Of a stretch of 41,411 bases of DNA, positions 10,092 to 19,106 are shown one piece after another. A program made the position numbers and the translations under genes. Numbering within the stretch: position 1 is the stretch's first letter; each line of letters begins with the position of its first letter. The notes under the pieces are model-generated. The model was not told the origin of the DNA. It ran no database searches and saw only the letters and a list, made by a program, of their open reading frames with translations. Where the stretch lies: contig JALVTF010000031.1 in NCBI GenBank assembly GCA_027024145.1, positions 1-41,411 on the forward strand, given 5' to 3'. The stretch is from Campylobacterales bacterium (lineage in GTDB: Bacteria > Campylobacterota > Campylobacteria > Campylobacterales > Nitratiruptoraceae).

Positions 10092-10501
10092 AAAATATAC
10101 TTGTTTTTGTCGCTCTTTTTCTCTACGAGACTCTAAGTACTATCTATCCCTATTTACCGCCGCTTTTTGGACTCGCGGGCTGGAGGATAGCCACTTCACG
10201 GGATCTGGGTGAGAAAATTTTGTGGTCGGTGTATCTTTACATCTATGAGACGGACCATGGCCTTGTGTGCTGTAACCTTCTTTTAGCGGCTCTTGGGGGT
10301 ATATTTTTCTATCGGCGATTGCGTCATTTTATCGGATGCTACAACTGTCTTAAAATCTTGCTGACGCTCTTTTTTTACCTGATAGCTGCGATACTGTTAA
10401 TCTTTTTGTCCTATATTTTCAATGCGCAGATCAATCCCGATATGACGTTGATTGTCTATTATCTCATTCTCGATATGGTCGTGGTGCTCTATGCGAAGTA
10501 A
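10019..10501 (+). CDS. Integral membrane protein upstream of PBP2, MreD-like by position
   Basis: Several hydrophobic segments (NILVFVALFLYETLSTIYPYL, LVCCNLLLAALGGIFFY, ILLTLFFYLIAAILLIFLSYIF, LIVYYLILDMVVVLY). In-frame starts only at ATG 10019 or 10037, both inside the upstream GNAT gene. Confidence 0.6.
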   Translation: MARLYKMHTFSRLQRNSDDEKTFLKNILVFVALFLYETLSTIYPYLPPLFGLAGWRIATSRDLGEKILWSVYLYIYETDHGLVCCNLLLAALGGIFFYRRLRHFIGCYNCLKILLTLFFYLIAAILLIFLSYIFNAQINPDMTLIVYYLILDMVVVLYAK

Positions 10502-12296
10502 GCTTCTTATACTCTTTTTTTTGCTTGTCTGGATAATCCTGCTCAGTCGCGTCTATTATATATCTATCAAGTCCAACAGCTACTACGAAACACTTGCTGA
10601 GCAAAACATGATAAAGACCGAATGGATCGTGCCTGTGCGCGGTGAGATTTTCGATCGCAACAACATTCCACTCGCTGTCAATACGATAGGTTTTAAGATT
10701 AAATTCGCTCCCCATCTCGAGCGCAAAAAAGATCTTGTGCATCTTGCACGCCTTGTGCATAGCTGCTTCGCGGATATCAATGCAAGCAAAATCATCAAAC
10801 GCTATCGCCGCTACGATTCACCTTACAATCACGATTTTATCGAGGTGGTGCATTTCATCCCCTATGCAAGGATGCTGCCGTTTCTTACGAAACTGCAGCT
10901 AAGCGGTCTCATCGAGATCGATCCGACGTTCAAGCGCTACTACCCTTTTAAAGATGTGGCCTCGCATGTTTTGGGATATGTCTCACGCACAAACGCGCAG
11001 GAAGCCCAAAAGGATCGCGTCGCGAAAATCACGGGAATCGTCGGCAAGAGTGGATTGGAGCGCTACTATAACGACTATCTCGAAGGAGAGCTCGGTTTCA
11101 AAAAGGTCAAAGTGACAGCGTTCAATGAAGAGATAGGTGTCTTGCAAAAAAAGCCTCCTGTGCAAAATCGCCATCTCTATCTCTCTCTTGATTTGCGCTT
11201 GCAAAAATTCATCCAATCGCTCTTTAAGGATAAATCTGGTGTAGCCATCGTGATGCAAACAGACGGCAGTATCCTCGCTGCAGGCAGTTTTCCCGAGTAC
11301 GATCTCAATATGTTTGCAAACGGGATATCTAAAGAAAAATGGCGCGCACTCATTACCGATCTCGATCACCCCTTTACCAACAAGCTGGTCCACGGGCTCT
11401 ATCCTCCAGGCTCCACTATCAAGATGGGCGTGGCGCTCGCTTTTTTGGATTCGCGCAAAATTACCCCATTTACCCCCTTTTACTGTAGTGGCGCTTTGAA
11501 GTTGGGACATAGGAAATTTCGCTGCTGGAAGCGGTGGGGACATGGGGAGGTGCGGCTGATAAAGGCGCTGCGAGAAAGCTGCGACGTCTACTTCTATGAA
11601 GGGAGTCTCAGAGTAGGAATCGACAAGATCGCACACGATTTGCACAAGATGGGTCTGGGGCGAAGGACGGGAGTGGATCTACCACACGAATTTATAGGAA
11701 TCATCCCAGATAAAGAGTGGAAAATGCGTAAATACGGTATGCCCTGGTACAAAGGCGAAACACTCGTCGCCGCGATCGGGCAGGGCTACGATCTGGTCAC
11801 ACCTATGCAGCTAGCGCGCTATACCGCACTTCTGGCCACCGGCAGGCTGCCCACACCCCATTTCGTGCGAGCTTTCGTAGACGAGAAATACCAGCCGCAA
11901 TTTCAAGATGTGCTCACACCACTCCAAAAGAGAATGCTTCCCTACATCCGTCGGGGAATGTATGAAGTGTGCAACGACCCCAGAGGTACTGCCACCAAAC
12001 ATCTCGATGTTCCCCTGCTTATCGCCGGCAAAACGGGGACCGCGCAGGTGGTGGGTATTCCGCAAGACGAGAAGAAGCGGATGAAGGAGAAGGATCTGGA
12101 GTACTACACCCGCTCCCATGCCTGGCTGACCACCTACGCTCCCTACCATCATCCCAAATATGTGGTCACGGTGCTGGTAGAACATGGCGGTCACGGTGGA
12201 GCCGCGGCCGGGCCGATCGTCTCGGCGATCTACAACAAAATGATAGAGCTTGGCTATTTCAGTGCGCGTGATAGAGTGCAAAAACGGCCAAAGTAG
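10491..12296 (+). CDS. mrdA: Penicillin-binding protein 2 (peptidoglycan D,D-transpeptidase)
   Basis: PVRGEIFDRNNIPLAVN, PGSTIKMGVALAF (SxxK), ESCDVYFYE (SxN-like), AGKTGTAQ (KTG box). Likely start is ATG 10491 (MRSKLLILFFLLVW) rather than TTG 10452. Confidence 0.94.
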   Translation: MRSKLLILFFLLVWIILLSRVYYISIKSNSYYETLAEQNMIKTEWIVPVRGEIFDRNNIPLAVNTIGFKIKFAPHLERKKDLVHLARLVHSCFADINASKIIKRYRRYDSPYNHDFIEVVHFIPYARMLPFLTKLQLSGLIEIDPTFKRYYPFKDVASHVLGYVSRTNAQEAQKDRVAKITGIVGKSGLERYYNDYLEGELGFKKVKVTAFNEEIGVLQKKPPVQNRHLYLSLDLRLQKFIQSLFKDKSGVAIVMQTDGSILAAGSFPEYDLNMFANGISKEKWRALITDLDHPFTNKLVHGLYPPGSTIKMGVALAFLDSRKITPFTPFYCSGALKLGHRKFRCWKRWGHGEVRLIKALRESCDVYFYEGSLRVGIDKIAHDLHKMGLGRRTGVDLPHEFIGIIPDKEWKMRKYGMPWYKGETLVAAIGQGYDLVTPMQLARYTALLATGRLPTPHFVRAFVDEKYQPQFQDVLTPLQKRMLPYIRRGMYEVCNDPRGTATKHLDVPLLIAGKTGTAQVVGIPQDEKKRMKEKDLEYYTRSHAWLTTYAPYHHPKYVVTVLVEHGGHGGAAAGPIVSAIYNKMIELGYFSARDRVQKRPK

Positions 12297-13185
12297 CCAA
12301 GAGAGCGATGCCGGCAGATTTGTTGTAGAGTTTCGTGGCGGTGATGAAAACGAGCATGAATGAGGCGATGAGTGCTGTGAGGATATCGAAGGCGTAGGCG
12401 TGCATATCGACGTTCAGAGGATGGACGACGGCTGCAGAGCCAAGAACGACAGTGAAGTTGGCTACGTTGGATCCGATGATATTGCCGATGCTCATGTCGG
12501 CCTTTTTATTGAGCGCTGCCACCACGCTTACTACAAGCTCAGGCAGGCTCGTACCGAAGGCTACGAGAAAAAGACCGATGACCCACTCGCTCACACCGAG
12601 AGTGCGCGCGATGTTGCTAGCACTTTGTACCGCATAGTCGGCTCCATAGACCACCAAAAGAAAACCCACGGCCAAGAGCAGCAGGGTAGGAGGCCAGTTA
12701 AACTTCTCCCTGGATAGCTCCTCGTCCACCTCTTCTGCAACAAGTGTAGGCTCGCCGGACAAAAAGAGCAGATAGCCGCCCATGAGAGCCAAAAACACTA
12801 AGCCCTCTATGCGTGAGACCTCGCCGTCATAGGCGATGAGCAAAAAGAGAAAAATGGGAAAGAGCGCCCATGCGCTATCCTTGCCGAAGATATCGCGCGC
12901 CGGTTTGATCTGTTTGGCAATCAAAAAGACGATACCCAGTACCAGTGTGATATTAATAGTCACGCTTCCTATGACGTTGGAGACGGCCAGGTCGCTTTTG
13001 TGATGAAAGCTCGCCGCAACACTCGCCGCCATTTCGGGCAAGGATGTGCCAAATGCGATGAGGGTGGCACCGATGACAAACTCGCTGATACCAAAATGCA
13101 GCGCTATTTTTTCCGCTTCTTTGATGATGAGATCGGCTCCCTTAATGAGAGCGGCCATAGCGATGATGAAGATGATATAGTCCAT
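12259..13185 (-). CDS. Calcium/sodium antiporter (YrbG-type CaCA family)
   Basis: Two alpha repeats: GISEFVIGATLIAFGTSLPEMAASV and GVSEWVIGLFLVAFGTSLPELVVSV; multiple TM segments. Confidence 0.92.
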   Translation of the reverse strand: MDYIIFIIAMAALIKGADLIIKEAEKIALHFGISEFVIGATLIAFGTSLPEMAASVAASFHHKSDLAVSNVIGSVTINITLVLGIVFLIAKQIKPARDIFGKDSAWALFPIFLFLLIAYDGEVSRIEGLVFLALMGGYLLFLSGEPTLVAEEVDEELSREKFNWPPTLLLLAVGFLLVVYGADYAVQSASNIARTLGVSEWVIGLFLVAFGTSLPELVVSVVAALNKKADMSIGNIIGSNVANFTVVLGSAAVVHPLNVDMHAYAFDILTALIASFMLVFITATKLYNKSAGIALLATLAVFALYHAH

Positions 13186-13604
13186 TACTCCTCCGTACGA
13201 ACGATCAGGCTTTTGGGAAGGCCGAATTTTTCGATAAGTTCTTGCTCTTTGGCGCGCATCTGGCCTTCATCTCTTTCATGGTCGTAACCCAAAAGATGCA
13301 AAAGCCCGTGGATAAAGAGCAGTGCCAGCTCCTCCTGGGGCGAGTGGCCGTAGTGTGTGGCTGCTTCATAGACCTTATCGACACTGATGACGATACTTCC
13401 AAGTGGAGCACCAGGGGTATCGGCATAGGGGAAGCTCAGCACATCGGTAGGCTTGTCGATGCCGCGATGGAGGCTATTGAGCTCGCGTATCTCTTCGTTA
13501 TCCACCAAGAGCAGTTCGATATCTTTGTCGGTGAGGCTTTGTGCGATAGTTTCTACAAGCTTGATGTCGAAATGGTGCGAGGTGTGATTATCCAGCTCGA
13601 TCAT
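13185..13604 (-). CDS. ybeY: rRNA maturation endoribonuclease YbeY
   Basis: HGLLHLLGYDHERDE metal-binding motif; DKPTDVLSFPY. Confidence 0.95.
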   Translation of the reverse strand: MIELDNHTSHHFDIKLVETIAQSLTDKDIELLLVDNEEIRELNSLHRGIDKPTDVLSFPYADTPGAPLGSIVISVDKVYEAATHYGHSPQEELALLFIHGLLHLLGYDHERDEGQMRAKEQELIEKFGLPKSLIVRTEE

Positions 13605-13626
13605 ACGAAGTCCGTTTTTTCATGCA

Positions 13627-13632
13627 ATTGTA
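13627..13632 (-). promoter_or_regulatory. Putative -10 (TACAAT) for ybeY
   Basis: Reverse complement of ATTGTA in the divergent ybeY/queC spacer. Confidence 0.4.
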
Positions 13633-13650
13633 CCACAAGCGGGAGTTTGC

Positions 13651-13656
13651 TACAAT
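13651..13656 (+). promoter_or_regulatory. Putative extended -10 (GCTACAAT) for queC
   Basis: TTTGCTACAATTAGCAAAAAAGGATGGCGATG; short leader before the AAGGA Shine-Dalgarno. Confidence 0.5.
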
Positions 13657-13674
13657 TAGCAAAAAAGGATGGCG

Positions 13675-14349
13675 ATGCGAAAAGCTCTGTGTATCATCAG
13701 TGGTGGCATGGATAGCGCCGTGGCTGCCTACATAGCCAAACGCGAAGGATACGAGATAGTGGCTGTGCACTTCAACTACGGCCAACGCACCGAAAAAAGA
13801 GAGCTGAAAGCCTTTCGCGATATCGCTGCGAGCTTGAATGCCAAAACGTACGAGATAGACCTCCCCTTTTTCAAACAAATCGGGGCTTCGGCGCTGACGG
13901 ACGAGTCACTCGCTGTCCCCACAGAAGGCATCAAACCCGGTATCCCCATCACCTACGTGCCCTTTCGCAACGGGATATTCTTAAGCATCGCTGCAGCCAT
14001 CGCGGAAAAAGAGGGAGCCGAGGCTATCTATATCGGAGTGGTGGAAGAGGATAGCAGCGGCTATCCCGACTGCAGAGAGAGTTTCATCCAGGCGATGCAG
14101 CGCGCCATCAATTTAGGCACCAAAGATGCTACGCATTTGGTGATCAAAACACCGCTCATTCATCTGAAAAAAGAGGATATCGTGGCGTTAGGAGCGAAGC
14201 TTGGCGTGCCTTTGGAGCTTACGTGGAGCTGCTATCAGAGCGAGGAAATGGCCTGTGGCGTGTGCGATAGCTGCAGACTTCGCCTCAAAGGCTTCGAAAA
14301 AGCGGGGATAGAAGATAAAATCCCCTATAAAACTACACCAGCTTCGTAG
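13675..14349 (+). CDS. queC: 7-cyano-7-deazaguanine synthase
   Basis: [22 protein letters not shown] (PP-loop), [18 protein letters not shown]-terminal Cys cluster [19 protein letters not shown]. The second ATG (13675) has better SD spacing than 13669. Confidence 0.95.
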   Translation: MRKALCIISGGMDSAVAAYIAKREGYEIVAVHFNYGQRTEKRELKAFRDIAASLNAKTYEIDLPFFKQIGASALTDESLAVPTEGIKPGIPITYVPFRNGIFLSIAAAIAEKEGAEAIYIGVVEEDSSGYPDCRESFIQAMQRAINLGTKDATHLVIKTPLIHLKKEDIVALGAKLGVPLELTWSCYQSEEMACGVCDSCRLRLKGFEKAGIEDKIPYKTTPAS

Positions 14350-15895
14350 CCTCTTCGCTTCTTTTGTCGGCGAACTCTACATGCACGAACTTTTCGCTTT
14401 TTGTTTTGAGCTCTTTGTTGAGGTGATCGAAAAACTCCTTTTTGATCTTTCTTTTCTGATCAGGAGCTACGAAAAGCAGACGTATTTGCGATTTGTGCGA
14501 AGGAAGCTGATAGACATGGAGCTCTTTGAAGCGGTTTTTGAGCTGCTTGAGAGGGGGCAGGAGAAAAGCCATGGGATTGTGCAAAAATTGCTCGCGTTTT
14601 GCTAATTTGGGATCGATGAAAGCTTGCAATCTCTTTGTTGAAAAGGTGCGATAGAAAAACTCGAAAATAAACGTCACTATCAAGACGATGAGAGAGGATT
14701 TGAGATTGTCGGGATGATGCAGGTAATTGTATCCTACCAGTACGGCTATGGAGACGAGGCAGAGGAGAAACGCGAAGAGGCTTATCCATTTGTTGGAGTC
14801 GGTCTCTTTGTAGAGTTTGAAATTGACATAGTTGACGCTGGCAAAAATGATTAAAAATCCCAAGCTCCCCGCGATGGAGATGTTTTCGAGATTGAACGTG
14901 ACGGCAAAGAACATCGAAAGTCCAGCCAGAATCAAGAGCCCTTCGCTTCCTTGCTTCCAGACGCGTCGCGTGAAGTTTTGGGGTAGTCCTCCCGTTTTGG
15001 CGATGAGGTAGCTCACACGCGCGCCGCCGTAGAGCGTGGCGTTGATAGCGGAGGAAGTCGAGAGCAGTGCGGCTATGCCAATGAGGATGAACCCGAAGTC
15101 TCCCAAAAATGGCTTGGCAGCCACGGCCAAAGCGAAGTCGCTGTACTTTTGGACCTGTTCGTAGGTTAGATTCGCTACGGCTACGGCGGCTACGAGGACA
15201 TAGACGATGATCGTGGTAACGACGGCTGCATAGTAGGCTCTGGGAAGATTTTTGGCCGGGTTTTCGATATCGGCTGCGGTGTTTGCGATGAGCTCAAAGC
15301 CCTCGTATGCGAGAAAAATGATGAGGCCTCCCGTCATGATTTTAAACACCGATTCGTAGTGCTGGGGAGAGAGTTTGCTAAAGTCGCCCGTGAAAAAGCC
15401 AAGACCTGCGAAGAAGAGCAAAATCGCCACCTTGACAAAGACCATGATGTCTTCGGTCTTGCCGCTTACGTAAGCGCCTAAGAAATTGAGCAGCGTAAAA
15501 AAGGCGAGAACGAAGATGATGAAGAGCTTTTTATAGAGCGCTATCTCGTGGCCGAAAAAGAGCGCATCGGCGTAGCTACCGAAGGCATAGGAGTATAGAG
15601 CCAGCATGATGATGTAGCTGGCAAGCAAGAGCGTATTGAGATAGGCGCTCAGAAGATTGTTGCCAAGACCCTGGACCAAAAACTCTACCGTACCCCCTTC
15701 GCTGGGGTAGCGCACTGAAAGTTTGGCATACGAATAGGAGGTGAGCAGTGCTATGAGGCCTGCGAACAAAAAGGCTATCGGTGCGGCACCGCGAGCGAGT
15801 AGTATCGTCAGTCCCAAAACGGCGAAGATACCGCCGCCAATCATGCCGCCTACGCCGATGGAGTAGGCCTCCCAAAACCCTATTTTCTTATCCAT
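14333..15895 (-). CDS. APC-family amino acid permease with a C-terminal soluble extension
   Basis: N-terminal [24 protein letters not shown] typical of APC transporters; about 12 TM segments; ends in a hydrophilic tail of roughly 100 aa ([40 protein letters not shown]...). Confidence 0.88.
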   Translation of the reverse strand: MDKKIGFWEAYSIGVGGMIGGGIFAVLGLTILLARGAAPIAFLFAGLIALLTSYSYAKLSVRYPSEGGTVEFLVQGLGNNLLSAYLNTLLLASYIIMLALYSYAFGSYADALFFGHEIALYKKLFIIFVLAFFTLLNFLGAYVSGKTEDIMVFVKVAILLFFAGLGFFTGDFSKLSPQHYESVFKIMTGGLIIFLAYEGFELIANTAADIENPAKNLPRAYYAAVVTTIIVYVLVAAVAVANLTYEQVQKYSDFALAVAAKPFLGDFGFILIGIAALLSTSSAINATLYGGARVSYLIAKTGGLPQNFTRRVWKQGSEGLLILAGLSMFFAVTFNLENISIAGSLGFLIIFASVNYVNFKLYKETDSNKWISLFAFLLCLVSIAVLVGYNYLHHPDNLKSSLIVLIVTFIFEFFYRTFSTKRLQAFIDPKLAKREQFLHNPMAFLLPPLKQLKNRFKELHVYQLPSHKSQIRLLFVAPDQKRKIKKEFFDHLNKELKTKSEKFVHVEFADKRSEEATKLV

Positions 15896-16976
15896 CGCGC
15901 ATTGTGAGGTAGTTTTTCAGACCCAAGCTCGTCCAAGCACGGTTGTGCATCCAGTATGGCTCGATATTGGCCCACACGCGCTTGAAGTCGCTCGATTTTT
16001 TGCTCTGCTCCTCTACGACTGCAAAGAGCGCTTTTTTGGCGGCTTCTACGATCTCTTCGGGCCAGTTGCGCAGCTGCACGCCAAGTTTTTTAAGTTCTTG
16101 CAGTGCTTTGGCGTTTTTATCTTGGAAGTTGTAGACCATTTTGGCGTTCATTTCATTGGCACAGCTGGTGATGAGGGTCTGCACATCTTTTGGCAGGCTC
16201 TCCCAGCGTTTTTTGTTGAAGGTAAGCTCTAAGACACTGCCCGGTTCGTGAAAGCCGCTGTAGTAGTATTTAGCCACTTTGTAAAATCCCATCTTGATAT
16301 CGAGAGCTGGACCCACCCATTCAGTGGCATCGATGGTACCGCGATCAAGAGCCGTGTAGATCTCACCTGCTGCCAAAAGGATGGCGTTGACGCCTAATTT
16401 CGCCATCACTTCACCACCCAGGCCGGGGATGCGCATCTTGAGCCCCTTGAGGTCATCGAGGCTCTTGATCTCTTTGCGAAACCACCCGCCCATCTGCACA
16501 TCGGTATTACCGCCAAGGAGGGGATAGAGATTGTATTTGCCATACATCTCGCGCCACAGTTCCAATCCTCCGCCATAGAGCATCCAGGCATTCATCTCGT
16601 TGGAGGTAAAGCCGAAGGGAAAGCCCCCAAAAAGAGCGAAGGCCGGGTTTTTGCCTTTCCAGTAGTAAGGTCCTGAGTGAAAGGCATCGATTTGCCCAGC
16701 ACTACAGGCATCGAAGACTTGGAGTGCGGGTACGAGCAGGTTTTTGGCAAAGACTTTGATCTTCACTTCCCCGTCGCTCGCTTCGGCAACGCGCTTGGCA
16801 AATTCGTCGACGCCTTCGCCCATGATGGGGAAGTTCGCCGGCCAGCTTGTGGCGAGTTTGAGTTCGATCTTTCGCTTTTTGGCGACGTTGAAGGCATGGA
16901 CCTCTTTACGCTTGCAGCCAGCGAGCATCGTGGCGGTGGCTGCGGCTGAGGCTATGAGAAAGGATCTTCTTTGCAT
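15888..16976 (-). CDS. TRAP transporter DctP-like substrate-binding protein, predicted lipoprotein
   Basis: MQRRSFLIASAAATATMLAGCKRK (twin-arginine-like motif plus LAGC lipobox); LATSWPANFPIMGEGVDEFAKRVAEASDGEVKIKVF, GGNTDVQMGGWFRKEIKSLDDLKGLKMRIPGLGGEVMAKLGV, ALDRGTIDATEWVGP. Confidence 0.9.
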   Translation of the reverse strand: MQRRSFLIASAAATATMLAGCKRKEVHAFNVAKKRKIELKLATSWPANFPIMGEGVDEFAKRVAEASDGEVKIKVFAKNLLVPALQVFDACSAGQIDAFHSGPYYWKGKNPAFALFGGFPFGFTSNEMNAWMLYGGGLELWREMYGKYNLYPLLGGNTDVQMGGWFRKEIKSLDDLKGLKMRIPGLGGEVMAKLGVNAILLAAGEIYTALDRGTIDATEWVGPALDIKMGFYKVAKYYYSGFHEPGSVLELTFNKKRWESLPKDVQTLITSCANEMNAKMVYNFQDKNAKALQELKKLGVQLRNWPEEIVEAAKKALFAVVEEQSKKSSDFKRVWANIEPYWMHNRAWTSLGLKNYLTMRDG

Positions 16977-16985
16977 GGCTATCCT

Positions 16986-18143
16986 TTAATAGAGTGCTGC
17001 GATGACCGCATAGGATGCAAAAAACATCAGGTGCGACACCCCTTCGATGTAGTTGGTCTCACCATTGTCCGTGGTTTTCCAAGCCAGGATGATTGTAAGC
17101 AGCAGAGCTCCGATTTGCAATGCGTTGAAATCGAGCGTAAAGGGAATATGATTGAAATAGCTGAGCGCCATGAGAGCCGGGACGGTGATGAGGATCGAGA
17201 CGGTGCTCGCTCCCATGGCGATGTTGATGACGCGCTGGATCTGGTCGTTTTTGGCGGCTTTGACGGCCGTGATGAGCTCGGGTGAGACGCTTATGATGGC
17301 GATGATGAGACCAGCGAGGCCTGCGTTGATGCCAAGATCGCTAAAAACAGCTTGAGAATCGTGCGCGAAGACTTCAGCCATGATGCCTACGCCAAAGATA
17401 AGTACGAACATCGCGATGAAATTGACCCAGTTGGGAAGTTTTTCGAAAAGATAATCATCTTCGTGCTCTTCGTCCTCGGCCAATTTCTTGCGCTTTTTGA
17501 GACGCAAAATACGGCTGCGGGCGGTGGATTTGAAAAAGTGGGAGTGGGTTTTGGTCTGAAAGATGTAGATGGTGATGTAGTATAAAAAGAGCATTGTGGA
17601 GATAATGATGCTTGCTTTCATGAGTTTCGTATTGCCATCGGGAGTGAACGCCAACAGGCTCGGCACCAACAAAGCGATGGAAGATATAAAAAGAATCGTG
17701 GTGTAGGTGCTCGATGTGTCTTCGTTGTGCTCTTGCTCGCTAAATGCGAGGCCTCCCACGAAGACGGCGAAGCCCAAAAGCACGTTCATATCGACGATGA
17801 CAGCGGATATGATACCGCTTTTGACAGTATTGAGGGTCTGGGGTGTGGCACTGTGACCACCAGCGGTGAGTATCATAAAAAGCAGCACGATCTCCACGGC
17901 TACCGCACTGAAGGTGAGGACGAAACTGCCGTATGGTTCACCCATGCGTTCGGCCAAGATTTCGGCTACTTCGCTGATGGTGACGGAGAGAGCCACGATG
18001 GAGAGTGCTGCGCTGAGTGTTGCCAGATAGTCATGATGTGTATGGTGCATGTAATATGCAGCGATCGCAGCGAGGATACCGAGGACGATATCCCAGTAGT
18101 CTTCCACATAGTCCCGAAAATCGGGGGAATAGTCACTTTGCAA
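16986..18143 (-). CDS. Calcium/proton antiporter (ChaA/CAX-like)
   Basis: VTISEVAEILAERMGEPYGSFVLTFSAVAVEIVLL and SVSPELITAVKAAKNDQIQRVINIAMGAS CaCA-type repeats; multi-TM. Confidence 0.85.
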   Translation of the reverse strand: MQSDYSPDFRDYVEDYWDIVLGILAAIAAYYMHHTHHDYLATLSAALSIVALSVTISEVAEILAERMGEPYGSFVLTFSAVAVEIVLLFMILTAGGHSATPQTLNTVKSGIISAVIVDMNVLLGFAVFVGGLAFSEQEHNEDTSSTYTTILFISSIALLVPSLLAFTPDGNTKLMKASIIISTMLFLYYITIYIFQTKTHSHFFKSTARSRILRLKKRKKLAEDEEHEDDYLFEKLPNWVNFIAMFVLIFGVGIMAEVFAHDSQAVFSDLGINAGLAGLIIAIISVSPELITAVKAAKNDQIQRVINIAMGASTVSILITVPALMALSYFNHIPFTLDFNALQIGALLLTIILAWKTTDNGETNYIEGVSHLMFFASYAVIAALY

Positions 18144-18155
18144 CGAGAATACTCC

Positions 18156-19106
18156 TTATAGCAATCTTCTCTCTTCGCGCTTGCGAGCGAGGGTGGAGAG
18201 ATCGAACTCCTCGCACAGGGCGAAGTGAAAGTCTGCATTATACAAAAAATGCGCAATCTTTTCTAAGCTAATTGTAGCAAAATTGCTTTGCCGGCAAGAA
18301 AATTGTACGAAAAGTTTTTTCGCCCAGGGGGCCTGGCACATTAAGAATTCATGCTCGAGCCCCAAAAGATGGCATGTAGGCTCTGTAATTATCACGCGCT
18401 GAGTTTTTCCAAACTCTACTTCATGGAAATTGGAGTCGATGAAGTGGGGACGAAAATGGCGAAAATGCTGCAAGCGCCAAAGATTGTATGCAAGGTCGAA
18501 TCTTCGCACCAAAGTGGCTACACGTCCCAGAGCGTGCACGAAAAGCGGTGAGATAGGGAGCCTTTCGTAGTAGGTATCGAAAAGGTGCAGGGATGTGGCA
18601 AAGAGATATTCCTGTTCGATACGCAGTGGCGTCGCATCGAGAGTTTCGGCTTGTAAAGCCAGCCTCGCAAAGAGTTCATGGGGTGCTGCGAATGCTTCAA
18701 GCGTGGGTGCCTGTAGCGCTTCGATCGCTTGGGGTAAAGAAGAGTAGAAATGCCATGCCGGGTCTAAAACCACGAGTCTTGCGATATCGAGCTCTATGTC
18801 ACCCAGGGCGAAGCGCTTGCATTTTTTTTCCAAAAGCAGATAGCGCAGTGTGCGAAGCATCGCCTGCTCGAGGTTTTCAGTCTCTATCCATGCAATTTCG
18901 GGATCGCTCATGGGAATTGGGGCTTCGCATACGATTGCGTAGGCGCCGTTGGCTATCGCGTCTTCGACGCTTTTGGGATCGGATGCGAAGAAGAGATCGC
19001 CTCTATGCACCTGTTTGGCATCTGTACTGAAGTGATATATTCGAGAGATGGAAGGGGTGTTGCGAAGTTTGGCACCCGTAAGGCCCAAGAAATTTTCGAG
19101 CCTCAT
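18156..19106 (-). CDS. Protein with a MurE/MurF N-domain-like N-terminus, function unknown
   Basis: RIYHFSTDAKQVHRGDLFFASDPKSVEDAIANGAYAIVCEAP resembles the substrate-binding first domain of MurE/MurF; no GxxGKT/S ATP motif in the remainder. Confidence 0.6.
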   Translation of the reverse strand: MRLENFLGLTGAKLRNTPSISRIYHFSTDAKQVHRGDLFFASDPKSVEDAIANGAYAIVCEAPIPMSDPEIAWIETENLEQAMLRTLRYLLLEKKCKRFALGDIELDIARLVVLDPAWHFYSSLPQAIEALQAPTLEAFAAPHELFARLALQAETLDATPLRIEQEYLFATSLHLFDTYYERLPISPLFVHALGRVATLVRRFDLAYNLWRLQHFRHFRPHFIDSNFHEVEFGKTQRVIITEPTCHLLGLEHEFLMCQAPWAKKLFVQFSCRQSNFATISLEKIAHFLYNADFHFALCEEFDLSTLARKREERRLL

